Shown: positions 1 to 5,839 of the stretch, piece by piece
How positions within the stretch are numbered: the stretch's first letter is position 1
Layout: each line of letters starts with the position of its first letter
NCBI GenBank assembly: GCA_029864385.1
Contig: JAOTTL010000159.1
Location: 1-8,379, forward strand
DNA from: SG8-41 sp029864385
Lineage (GTDB): Bacteria > Pseudomonadota > Gammaproteobacteria > Burkholderiales > SG8-41
DNA length: 8,379 nt
Reading direction: 5' to 3'
Translations under genes and position numbers: made by a program
Notes under the pieces: generated by a model
Database searches by the model: none
The model's input: only the letters and a program-made list of their open reading frames with translations
What the model was told of the DNA's origin: nothing

Positions 1-40
1 CAGATTATGACAGGGAACGGGCGCGCCAGAACCACTCCGT

Positions 41-130
41 GAAGGTGGAAGGTGGAAGGTGGAAGGTGGAAGGTGGAAGGCGAAAGGTGGAAGGCGAAAG
101 GCGAAAGGCGAAAGGCGAAAGGCGAAAGGC
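41..130. repeat. Heptanucleotide tandem array (GAAGGTG / AAAGGCG)
   Basis: Twelve full 7-nt units plus a six-base remnant run without interruption. The order is five GAAGGTG, one GAAGGCG, one AAAGGTG, one GAAGGCG, then four AAAGGCG and a partial AAAGGC. Only positions 1 and 6 of the unit vary (G/A and T/C), so the array passes from one variant to the other through mixed units. It lies in no credible reading frame. Confidence 0.95.
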
Positions 131-139
131 AATAACCCT

Positions 140-160
140 GGTGATGGGTGATGAGTGACG
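140..160. repeat. Short GGTGATG heptamer array
   Basis: Three consecutive heptamers (GGTGATG, GGTGATG, AGTGACG) lie 9 bases after the larger heptamer array. The same GGTGATG word recurs at 2236-2338, so it is a repeat family of this genome rather than a chance run. Confidence 0.7.
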
Positions 161-192
161 GGTCCTTAGCGCCGCTATTTCTGAATCCGTAT

Positions 193-208
193 CCAGGTCC
201 TCACCTGG
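193..208. other. Small perfect hairpin in the upstream gap
   Basis: CCAGGT and ACCTGG form a 6-bp stem around a CCTC loop. On the + strand it is followed by a moderately T-rich stretch (209-236), so it could be a weak terminator for a gene to the left of the window. The T-run is interrupted and the stem short, so this is tentative. Confidence 0.3.
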
Positions 209-290
209 CGTTGTCTTAGCGTTCTTTTAAGAATCGTGATCGGTGATTCGTTAGCGGACGCGCTGACGCTCTTGTTTTCTATTTGGAATT

Positions 291-329
291 CTTGGCGCCC
301 TTTGCGGCCTTCCCCGCCTTGGCGGTGAA
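291..329. repeat. 9-nt-period intergenic repeat
   Basis: Four consecutive 9-nt units, CTTGGCGCC, CTTTGCGGC, CTTCCCCGC and CTTGGCGGT, are followed by GAA. Each begins CTT and is G/C-rich in its second half. The pattern resembles the CTTTGCG/CTTGGCG intergenic repeats seen in many bacterial genomes; its function is unknown. Confidence 0.75.
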
Positions 330-356
330 GCTGTCGCTCAGCCCGCACTGCGGGGG

Positions 357-377
357 TCATCCTTCTGCCTTCATCCT
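357..377. repeat. Inverted-orientation heptamers (AAGGATG / AAGGCAG on the minus strand)
   Basis: Three 7-nt units, TCATCCT, TCTGCCT and TCATCCT, read on the minus strand as AAGGATG and AAGGCAG words. They share the AAGG core with the array at 41-130 but in the opposite orientation, so the repeat family flanks the gap in an inverted arrangement. Confidence 0.65.
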
Positions 378-391
378 TCCTTGCTGGGTCG

Positions 392-400
392 TGCTAGGAT
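392..400 (+). promoter_or_regulatory. Candidate extended -10 promoter for the ThDP enzyme gene
   Basis: TGC-TAGGAT matches an extended -10 (TGn plus a 4/6 match to TATAAT). No good -35 lies 17 bases upstream, as expected for extended -10 promoters. Transcription would start near 407 and leave a leader of about 33 bases before the ATG at 440. Confidence 0.35.
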
Positions 401-439
401 TGCGGCGCACGTTTCGCGCCGGAATCAAACGAAATCGAG

Positions 440-2200
440 ATGAGCACTCAACAGCCCCCTGCCAGTTCCATCGTCCATGACGCGCCGGTGCTCCCGGCTC
501 AGCCGCGCGATTTCTGGGGGAGTGATCCAATCGCTGCCGTATTGCGAGAGCTCGATATTCCGTTCGTCGCGCTGGTCCCGGGCTCGAGCTACCGCGGGCT
601 GCACGACAGCATTGTCAACTACCTCGGCAACCGCTCGCCTCAAATTCTGCTCACGATCCACGAGGAGAATACGATTCATATCGCTCAGGGCTACGCTAAA
701 ACGTCCGGGCGCATGATTGCGGCCGCCGTGCACGCCAACATCGGGCTCATGCGCTCGGTGATGGGGGTCTACAACGCGTGGTGCGACCGCACGCCGATCC
801 TGCTCCTTGGTGCGACCGGCCCGTGGGACGCCACCCGCCGGCGCCAGTGGATCGACTGGATACACACATCTGCCGATCAGGGCGGTCTCATCCGCAACAT
901 CACCAAGTGGGATAACCAGCCGGGCTCGCCGGCAGCGGCGATGGAGGCGGTGCTGCGTGCGGCGCAACTCGCTCAGATCGCGCCGCAGGGCCCGGTGTAC
1001 GTGAACCTCGAAGTCTCGATGCAGGAGCTCAAGCTCGATGCGATGCCGCCATTGCCGGATGTGAAGCGCTTTGCGGTGCCGCAAGCAGTGCGCCCTGCGC
1101 CTGAGCTGGTCGCTGCCGCGGCGAAGCTGCTATCGGGTGCGAAGAACCCGGTGATTTTCATGGGGCGCTGCTCCCGCAGCCTCGAGGGCTGGAAGCAGCG
1201 CATCGCGCTGGCCGAGAAGCTGAATGCGCCCGTGCTCACCAACATGAAGTCCGCCGCGGCATTCCCGACCGACCATCGCCTGCAAGCGGCGCCGCCGGGC
1301 GCCTATCTCGAGCCGAGCGCGGAGAAGCTCGTTGCTGCGGCCGACGTGGTGCTGTCGCTTGATTGGCTGGACCTCGCCGGCACGCTCAGGCAGGCCTATG
1401 GCCAGAATCCGGTCGCGGCGAAGGTGCTCCAGGTCTCGTGCGACCAGCACAGCCACCGCGGCTGGAGCATGGATCACCAGGGGCTGCCCCCCGTTGACCT
1501 CTACCTGATGTGCGAGACCGATGCGGCCGTGCCGCTGCTGCTCGAGGCCGTGAGCCCGCGCACGGCGAGGGCGGCAATTCCGGCGCCGGAGGCGCTGCCG
1601 CCGCTGCGCGCCGACGCGCTGTCGCTGCGGGGCGTCGCGGTCGCGCTCGAGGGCGCAACCCGCGGCGTCGACGTCTGTTACACGCGCCTGCCGCTGGGCT
1701 GGAACGGTGCGTATACGCAGTTCCGCCATCCGCTGGACTACATTGGCCATGACGGCGGCGCCGGCGTGGGCTCGGGGCCGGGCGTCACCGTCGGCGCCGG
1801 ACTCGCATTAAAGGGCAGCGGCCGCATTCCGATCGGCCTCATGGGCGATGGCGACTTCCTCATGGGCAACACCGCGGTATGGACCGCGGCGCACTACCAG
1901 GTTCCCTGCCTCATGATCGTTTGCAACAACCGCTCCTTCTACAACGATGAGCGCCATCAGGGGCGCATGGCGGAGCAGCGGGGGCGCCCCGCGGAAAACA
2001 AGTGGATCGGCCAGCGCATCGACGATCCCGACGTCGACATCGCGGGGATGGCGCGCGTGCAGGGCGGGGTCGGCATCGGTCCGGTGACGGATCCATCGGA
2101 CCTGCAGCCGGCGATCGAGAAGGGCCTCGAGGCAGTGCGCGCCGGGAAGGTATGCGTGATCGACGCGCGCGTTCTGCCGGGCTACGACGGGCGTGCCTAG
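440..2200 (+). CDS. Thiamine diphosphate-dependent enzyme, acetolactate synthase large-subunit-like
   Basis: A 586-residue protein with the three-domain architecture of the acetolactate synthase / pyruvate oxidase / decarboxylase superfamily. The N-terminal PYR domain (about 25-195) has HEENTIHIAQGYA, aligning Glu75 with the catalytic glutamate that activates ThDP. The middle domain is about 215-375. The C-terminal PP domain (about 400-580) has the metal/ThDP motif GDG at 469-471 and the paired Asn 496-497 after about 25 residues, preceded by a Gly-rich stretch at 438-455. It is probably cytosolic, catalysing decarboxylation or carboligation of a 2-oxo acid. No regulatory small subunit is adjacent, and the NNRSFYNDE segment differs from classical biosynthetic synthases, so ilvB is not assigned. 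The substrate is unknown. The start ATG is preceded only by a weak GAG. It converges with the hydrolase gene. Confidence 0.9.
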   Translation: MSTQQPPASSIVHDAPVLPAQPRDFWGSDPIAAVLRELDIPFVALVPGSSYRGLHDSIVNYLGNRSPQILLTIHEENTIHIAQGYAKTSGRMIAAAVHANIGLMRSVMGVYNAWCDRTPILLLGATGPWDATRRRQWIDWIHTSADQGGLIRNITKWDNQPGSPAAAMEAVLRAAQLAQIAPQGPVYVNLEVSMQELKLDAMPPLPDVKRFAVPQAVRPAPELVAAAAKLLSGAKNPVIFMGRCSRSLEGWKQRIALAEKLNAPVLTNMKSAAAFPTDHRLQAAPPGAYLEPSAEKLVAAADVVLSLDWLDLAGTLRQAYGQNPVAAKVLQVSCDQHSHRGWSMDHQGLPPVDLYLMCETDAAVPLLLEAVSPRTARAAIPAPEALPPLRADALSLRGVAVALEGATRGVDVCYTRLPLGWNGAYTQFRHPLDYIGHDGGAGVGSGPGVTVGAGLALKGSGRIPIGLMGDGDFLMGNTAVWTAAHYQVPCLMIVCNNRSFYNDERHQGRMAEQRGRPAENKWIGQRIDDPDVDIAGMARVQGGVGIGPVTDPSDLQPAIEKGLEAVRAGKVCVIDARVLPGYDGRA

Positions 2201-2203
2201 CGA

Positions 2204-2232
2204 TTGGCCGCGGGCGTACGCGCCGCGGCCAA
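2204..2232. terminator. Perfect 10-bp inverted repeat between convergent genes
   Basis: TTGGCCGCGG (2204-2213) and CCGCGGCCAA (2223-2232) pair perfectly around a 9-nt loop that contains the palindrome GCGTACGC. The repeat begins 4 bases after the stop of the ThDP gene, where a terminator is expected. No T-tract follows on either strand, so it may act as a transcript-end stabiliser or a Rho-assisted terminator rather than a classical intrinsic one. Confidence 0.55.
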
Positions 2233-2235
2233 AGA

Positions 2236-2344
2236 GGTGATGAATAAATGGTGATGAAAACCGTTGCGACGGCGTAGTGCGTCTCAATCTCTTATCACCA
2301 TTTCCCATCACCAGTAATCATCACCATTTTTCATCACCAGTACT
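2236..2344. repeat. Inverted GGTGATG array in the convergent gap
   Basis: GGTGATG occurs on the + strand at 2236 and 2250. Its complement occurs at 2293 (one mismatch), 2306, 2319 and 2332, exactly 13 bases apart. Spacers alternate (ATTTCC, AGTAAT, ATTTTT, AGTACT), making two copies of a 26-nt unit (22/26 identical). 2249-2260 pairs perfectly over 12 bp with 2328-2339. The right end of the array supplies part of the stop codon of the hydrolase gene. Confidence 0.85.
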
Positions 2345-4010
2345 ACTTCGGAGGAATGACGGGCAGCAGCAGATACGACGCTTTGTCTCCCCCGGAGTAA
2401 ATAGTACTCCGTGCCCCGCTGTTGTAATCCGCGTGATAGTGCGTGAAATGTGAGCTGCCCACGCCGTCGACGGGCGCGATATCGAGGCGCAGCTTGTGAC
2501 CCTTTTTGAAGACCATGCTCGTCGGCCAGATTTCCACCTGGGACTCGACGATCTCGCCCGGCTTAAGCCACCAACGCTCGTCATGCGCGTGATAGGGCCG
2601 ATAGGGCAGCGAGCGCTGCGGATCGAGCTTGCGGTGCGACGCGCGCAGCCAGCCCTTGGTGACGGCCGCCAGCGGCTCGCCGCGCTGGCCCACTTCGCAG
2701 ACGTCCTTGCCGTCGGGGCCGATGTTGCGGATTGTCGCGAAGATGTCCATGTCCTCGGCCGTGCTGGAGACCCAGAGGTTGAGCACGACCGGCCCGGTCA
2801 CTTCCGTGTCCTCCTTCATAGGCGGCGTCTCGAATGACACCCCGCGCGGCGTCGGGCCAGGGCGGCTCGGGCTGCTGGCCGCATACGTCACCTGCGCCAT
2901 CTGCGGTGGCGGCGTCTGTGTGAGAACGCCTTCCACGGCGTCGGCCTTGTCGGAGGCCTCGCGCTCGACTTCGAGATGCAGCTTCGTCCACTGCGTGCGG
3001 GCGATCGGCCACTCGTTCTCGAAGCGGAACGGGTAGGGCTTCTTGCTGCCCCCGGTGCGGATCTCGAGCTTCACCGGCGGCTCGTCCATGATTCCGGTGT
3101 CGATGCCCTTGAGCCAGTAGTCGAACCAGCGCAGCTGGTCCATGCGCCCCTCTTCCGAGTGGAAGGGGTGGTAATGCGATCCGGTGTGGATGCGGAGCTT
3201 TTTATGTTTCGAGGCCGCACACATGAAGCCTTCGGTGTTGCCGCGCAGATGCATCGAGAAGCCGGTCCAGTTGCCGACGCTGTACAGCGGCACGGTGATT
3301 TTCTCCCAACGCGCGCTGCACGTGCGCCAGTACTCGGAGTCGAGGTCGTTCCTCATGTAATGCCACAGCAGGTCGTTTTGAAACGAATCGGGGTTGTAGC
3401 TCCGCGGCTTGCCGAGCAGGTGGTGCGCTGTGTTCGTGTGATGCCAGTTGGAGATGAACCCCAAGGCGAAGATGCCGCCGTGATAGGCCTGGTCGCGGTA
3501 CTGATCGGCGCGCCCTTCCCACGGCATGATCGCCTTGAGCGAGGGCGGCTGCAGGCCGGCGACACGCCACTGGAACGCCGCGTGATACGAGATGCCCACG
3601 GTGCCCACGTTACCCGAGCACCACGGCTGCCGCGCGATCCACTCAATGCAATCATACGTGTCGAGCGCTTCCTGGTACGAGCTTGGTTCCGATTTCCCGG
3701 GGGACTTTCCCGACCCGCGCGTATCCACGCGCACCAGCGTGTAGCCCCGCGGGCACCACCACAGGGGATTCACCGCTTCCCAGTTCATGTAGGGGTTGGC
3801 CGCTTCCTCCAGGTCCGGTGGCGGAACCCACAGCTTGTCCTTGTGGTAGGGGCCGATGTTCATGATCGCTGGGAAGCGCTCGGCGCCGCCGTCGGGGCGG
3901 AACACGTCGGCGCAGATGAGACTCCCGTCGCGCAGAGGAATCCAGACGTCCTTCTCGACGATCAGTTTGTAGTCTTTCGGCTGAGAAACGTTAGCTAATG
4001 CCGTGCTCAT
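2343..4010 (-). CDS. CocE/NonD family alpha/beta hydrolase (X-Pro dipeptidyl-peptidase S15-like)
   Basis: A 555-residue protein with the family layout: N-terminal 'VWIPLRDGSLICADVFRP' strand region (22-39), alpha/beta hydrolase core, and C-terminal jelly-roll domain (about 345-553). The nucleophile is Ser141 in GISYHA, where relatives usually have GxSYxG. Tyr55 of GPY is in the oxyanion position, and the likely catalytic His is 279 in HTGSHYHPF. The usual 'GGWYD' segment carrying the charge-relay Asp reads GNWTG (246-250), so that Asp is not seen. Family members hydrolyse esters or amides (cocaine esterase, glutaryl-7-ACA acylase, X-Pro peptidase); the substrate here is unknown. No signal peptide is visible, so it is probably cytoplasmic. 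The ATG start has a good GGGAG 7 bases upstream. It is monocistronic and convergent with the ThDP gene. Confidence 0.9.
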   Translation of the reverse strand: MSTALANVSQPKDYKLIVEKDVWIPLRDGSLICADVFRPDGGAERFPAIMNIGPYHKDKLWVPPPDLEEAANPYMNWEAVNPLWWCPRGYTLVRVDTRGSGKSPGKSEPSSYQEALDTYDCIEWIARQPWCSGNVGTVGISYHAAFQWRVAGLQPPSLKAIMPWEGRADQYRDQAYHGGIFALGFISNWHHTNTAHHLLGKPRSYNPDSFQNDLLWHYMRNDLDSEYWRTCSARWEKITVPLYSVGNWTGFSMHLRGNTEGFMCAASKHKKLRIHTGSHYHPFHSEEGRMDQLRWFDYWLKGIDTGIMDEPPVKLEIRTGGSKKPYPFRFENEWPIARTQWTKLHLEVEREASDKADAVEGVLTQTPPPQMAQVTYAASSPSRPGPTPRGVSFETPPMKEDTEVTGPVVLNLWVSSTAEDMDIFATIRNIGPDGKDVCEVGQRGEPLAAVTKGWLRASHRKLDPQRSLPYRPYHAHDERWWLKPGEIVESQVEIWPTSMVFKKGHKLRLDIAPVDGVGSSHFTHYHADYNSGARSTIYSGGDKASYLLLPVIPPK

Positions 4011-4392
4011 TCTTGTTCTCCCGTTAATGCGGATTCGAACAACTGCTGCCCAATGCCTGCCGTAATGCCGTGGGGAGGTTGGGGCCGAGAGCCACCGCCA
4101 CTACACCGCAATTCTGACATGGCTGTTCCCCGGACGTGAGCCGACATCGTAAGTCACGATCGGGCGGGCTTGGGAGAAGAGATCAGCGGCGGTGGTACAA
4201 AGCGACAGGGGACCGCACACGCGGTCCCCTGGTGAAGTCGGCGGGAACGCGACGGCCGGGACTCAAAACCCCGGTGCGCCGCTTTTCAGCAGCCGCGAGT
4301 TGTGCGGAGTCGTCGCACGATCGCGACCCGGCTGGTGGACAAGGGGGAAACGGCGTGCGGCAGCAGAGCCGTTTCGTGCGGGGCGCGTGGCT
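4011..4392. other. Gene-free stretch upstream of the hydrolase
   Basis: About 380 bases separate the hydrolase start from the stop of the small exported protein gene. Two overlapping + strand reading frames cross this stretch and run into the small gene, but they have GTG starts without ribosome binding sites and low-complexity Arg-rich translations, so I do not call them. The 4206-4231 hairpin is the only clear structure. The hydrolase promoter must lie here, but I could not place it with confidence. Confidence 0.6.
4206..4231 (-). terminator. Perfect 11-bp hairpin, possible terminator of the small exported gene
   Basis: CAGGGGACCGC and GCGGTCCCCTG pair perfectly around a 4-nt loop. In the minus direction the stem is followed by TCGCTTTGT, a weak U-tract. 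It lies about 160 bases downstream of the stop codon of the minus-strand small protein gene, so it is a plausible terminator for that transcript. The + direction has no T-run. Confidence 0.45.
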
Positions 4393-4641
4393 CTACAGGT
4401 ACTTTTCGGCGCAAATGATGATTTCGCGATTCGTCGGGAAGCTCAGGCATTCCCGGGCGTCCTCGCGCGATTTGGCCGTAAGCCGCCTGACAGTCGGCGT
4501 GGCCGCCATTTTTTTCTCTTTTGCTTCTGCCTTCATCGGTGTCGCCGGCTTGTCGGCCGCCGGTTCTTGCGCCTGCGCCAGGCACAAGACGGGCAACGCG
4601 CACAGCGCCGCAAAGGTTGCCACATGGCATATACGGTTCAT
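4393..4641 (-). CDS. Small exported protein of unknown function
   Basis: An 82-residue protein with a clear Sec signal peptide: basic start (MNR), hydrophobic core at 6-22, and an AQA cleavage site before Gln25. No lipobox cysteine is present at the cut. The mature part is about 58 residues: an Ala/Lys/Pro-rich low-complexity linker (25-50) and a compact C-terminal segment, RECLSFPTNREIIICAEKYL. It holds two cysteines, Cys65 and Cys77, spaced CX11C, which could form a disulfide in the periplasm. The start is well supported: GAGGAGG sits 6 bases before the ATG, the strongest ribosome binding site in the window. I do not recognise a characterised family. The same strand carries the MOSC gene 216 bases upstream, too far apart to assume one operon. 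Confidence 0.8.
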   Translation of the reverse strand: MNRICHVATFAALCALPVLCLAQAQEPAADKPATPMKAEAKEKKMAATPTVRRLTAKSREDARECLSFPTNREIIICAEKYL

Positions 4642-4651
4642 GACCTGCCTC

Positions 4652-4667
4652 CTCTCTCCGGAGAGAG
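4652..4667. promoter_or_regulatory. 16-nt perfect palindrome over the leader of the small exported gene
   Basis: CTCTCTCCGGAGAGAG is a perfect palindrome lying just downstream of the candidate -10 at 4669-4674 and overlapping the ribosome binding site GAGGAGG (4654-4648). It could be an operator spanning the transcription start, or fold in RNA as a 6-bp hairpin that masks the ribosome binding site. Confidence 0.5.
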
Positions 4668-4668
4668 C

Positions 4669-4674
4669 ATTATG
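4669..4674 (-). promoter_or_regulatory. Candidate -10 element (CATAAT) for the small exported gene
   Basis: CATAAT on the minus strand is a 5/6 match to TATAAT. The best -35 at 17-nt spacing is only a 3/6 match (TGGATG). Transcription would start inside the adjacent palindrome and leave a leader of about 20 bases. Confidence 0.4.
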
Positions 4675-4857
4675 GTCGCACAGAACGCCGCCATCCAGCG
4701 GGGCAATAAGTCACATGTCCCGCGCCGAACGGCGCTTCCAGCCGGGCTTTTGACGCATGCGGCCTGACGACCGGATTGTACCGCCACACGATGATCGCGC
4801 AACCGATCGGCCGGTCGGCGAGACCCCGGAGCAGCCCTGCGATGCTGGCGTGGCGAC

Positions 4858-5652
4858 TCATTGTCCGACGAGGCTCGCGACATCGCCCAAACGGATCTCG
4901 CCGCCAGCACCGCGGGTCAGCATTCCTACCGCGAACGTCGGCTCCCGCTGGCCGAAGGCGCTTACCAGGATCTTCATGACAGGCAGGTCGCGCTCGCCGG
5001 TCCCAGGGTTGGCGTGGGTGGCAAGACAGCGGACTTTAGGTTTGACGACGTCGAATTCGACGCTGCCGATGCGGATCCTGCGGTCGACCCAACCCTGCTC
5101 CGCCCAGGGATGCGCGCCCTCGATCACGATATTCGTGCGGAAGCGCTGCTCCTTGAGCGTTGAATCGCCGCTAGCGGCCGCCAGGGCGGCGAGGCTTTCA
5201 CGGCTGTGCAGCGTGACCTGCCCGGCTTCGTTGTCTTGGTAGCGCGGCCGTACGCCGTCGCCGACGAGCCGCAGCGGACAGCGTTCCGGGTGGCCGGCGA
5301 GGGGGTTCTCCTCGAGCGCCAGCACGTAGTCCTGCAGCGCAGCGGCGACCCGCTTGCGGCCGCGCTCGTCCAGCGCATCCTCGACCAGCAGGGCGCCCGC
5401 GCGGCTCAGTTGCAGTCGCAGCGCGCGGTGATCGAAGCGAAGATCGAGACGCGCAAGGCCCGGCGTGTTCACCAGGGCCACGAACTCATACTTCTTGCTC
5501 CAGGCTTCGTCCGGCACGGTGGAGCTGGCGAAACGGAAGCCGAGCGCCCGGTCGCCCGCGATGCGCCCTTCCTCGAGGACCGTCAGCGTCTCGCAGGACT
5601 CGGGCGTGAGGCCCTTTACGGGATAACGGTAGAGCGCGACGACTTTCGACAC
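4858..5652 (-). CDS. MOSC domain-containing protein (mARC/YcbX-like, N-terminal beta-barrel)
   Basis: The protein has an N-terminal MOSC beta-barrel domain, beginning VVALYRYPVKGL and continuing through GDRALGFRF, and a C-terminal MOSC domain. The hallmark is VKPKVRCLATHANPGTGERD, whose Cys aligns with the conserved MOSC cysteine that contacts molybdenum cofactor or carries sulfur; upstream is the conserved FRTNIVIEG. The family includes mARC and YcbX, which reduce N-hydroxylated compounds using Moco; the reaction here is not certain. The open frame extends to a TTG at 5700 (280 residues, Cys225 in that numbering). I prefer the GTG at 5652 (264 residues) because relatives start just before the barrel and 5682-5691 is a GAGCATGCTC palindrome that looks regulatory. 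Neither start has a convincing ribosome binding site. Confidence 0.85.
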   Translation of the reverse strand: MSKVVALYRYPVKGLTPESCETLTVLEEGRIAGDRALGFRFASSTVPDEAWSKKYEFVALVNTPGLARLDLRFDHRALRLQLSRAGALLVEDALDERGRKRVAAALQDYVLALEENPLAGHPERCPLRLVGDGVRPRYQDNEAGQVTLHSRESLAALAAASGDSTLKEQRFRTNIVIEGAHPWAEQGWVDRRIRIGSVEFDVVKPKVRCLATHANPGTGERDLPVMKILVSAFGQREPTFAVGMLTRGAGGEIRLGDVASLVGQ

Positions 5653-5713
5653 ATCGATCGGTGACGTGTGCTGAGTATTTAGAGCATGCTCAAAAATCAA
5701 AAAACATCATTAG

Positions 5714-5793
5714 CCGCAGATAAACACAGATAGAAAACCTAAGTCAATCATGATCGTCGGGTTTCGTCGGCGTGTATCGGCGTTCATCGGCGG
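5714..5793. repeat. Inverted decamer-repeat element between the MOSC and GNAT genes
   Basis: The left arm has two 10-nt units, CCGCAGATAA and ACACAGATAG (5714-5733). The right arm, read on the minus strand, has three: CCGCCGATGA, ACGCCGATAC and ACGCCGACGA (5793-5764). The first 20 bases of the arms are 75% identical as inverted repeats around a spacer of about 30 bases. A third array of the same family is at 8268-8297. Confidence 0.8.
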
Positions 5794-5839
5794 TTGCATT
5801 TTTGTTTTTGAGACGGCTTCTGGACGCTATGCCGCTCGC

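Noticed and set aside
41..160. Possible CRISPR array
   Set aside because: Units are 7 nt and contiguous, with no unique spacers of about 30 nt and no cas genes.
425..1084. 219-residue minus-strand open frame antisense to the ThDP enzyme gene
   Set aside because: Arg/His-rich shadow translation with no ribosome binding site or recognisable motif; the + strand gene is well supported.
2976..3998. 340-residue + strand open frame antisense to the hydrolase
   Set aside because: Long only because of high GC on the opposite strand; no motif and no start signal, while the minus frame has clear hydrolase motifs.
4026..4042. tRNA-like T-loop word GGATTCGAAC upstream of the hydrolase
   Set aside because: The flanking bases cannot form the 5-bp T-stem and no acceptor or anticodon arms are nearby, so it is neither a tRNA nor a convincing tRNA-derived attachment site.
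4136..4767. Two overlapping + strand open frames of 205 and 191 residues
   Set aside because: GTG starts without ribosome binding sites, no family features, and they run antisense through the small exported protein gene, which has a signal peptide and strong ribosome binding site.
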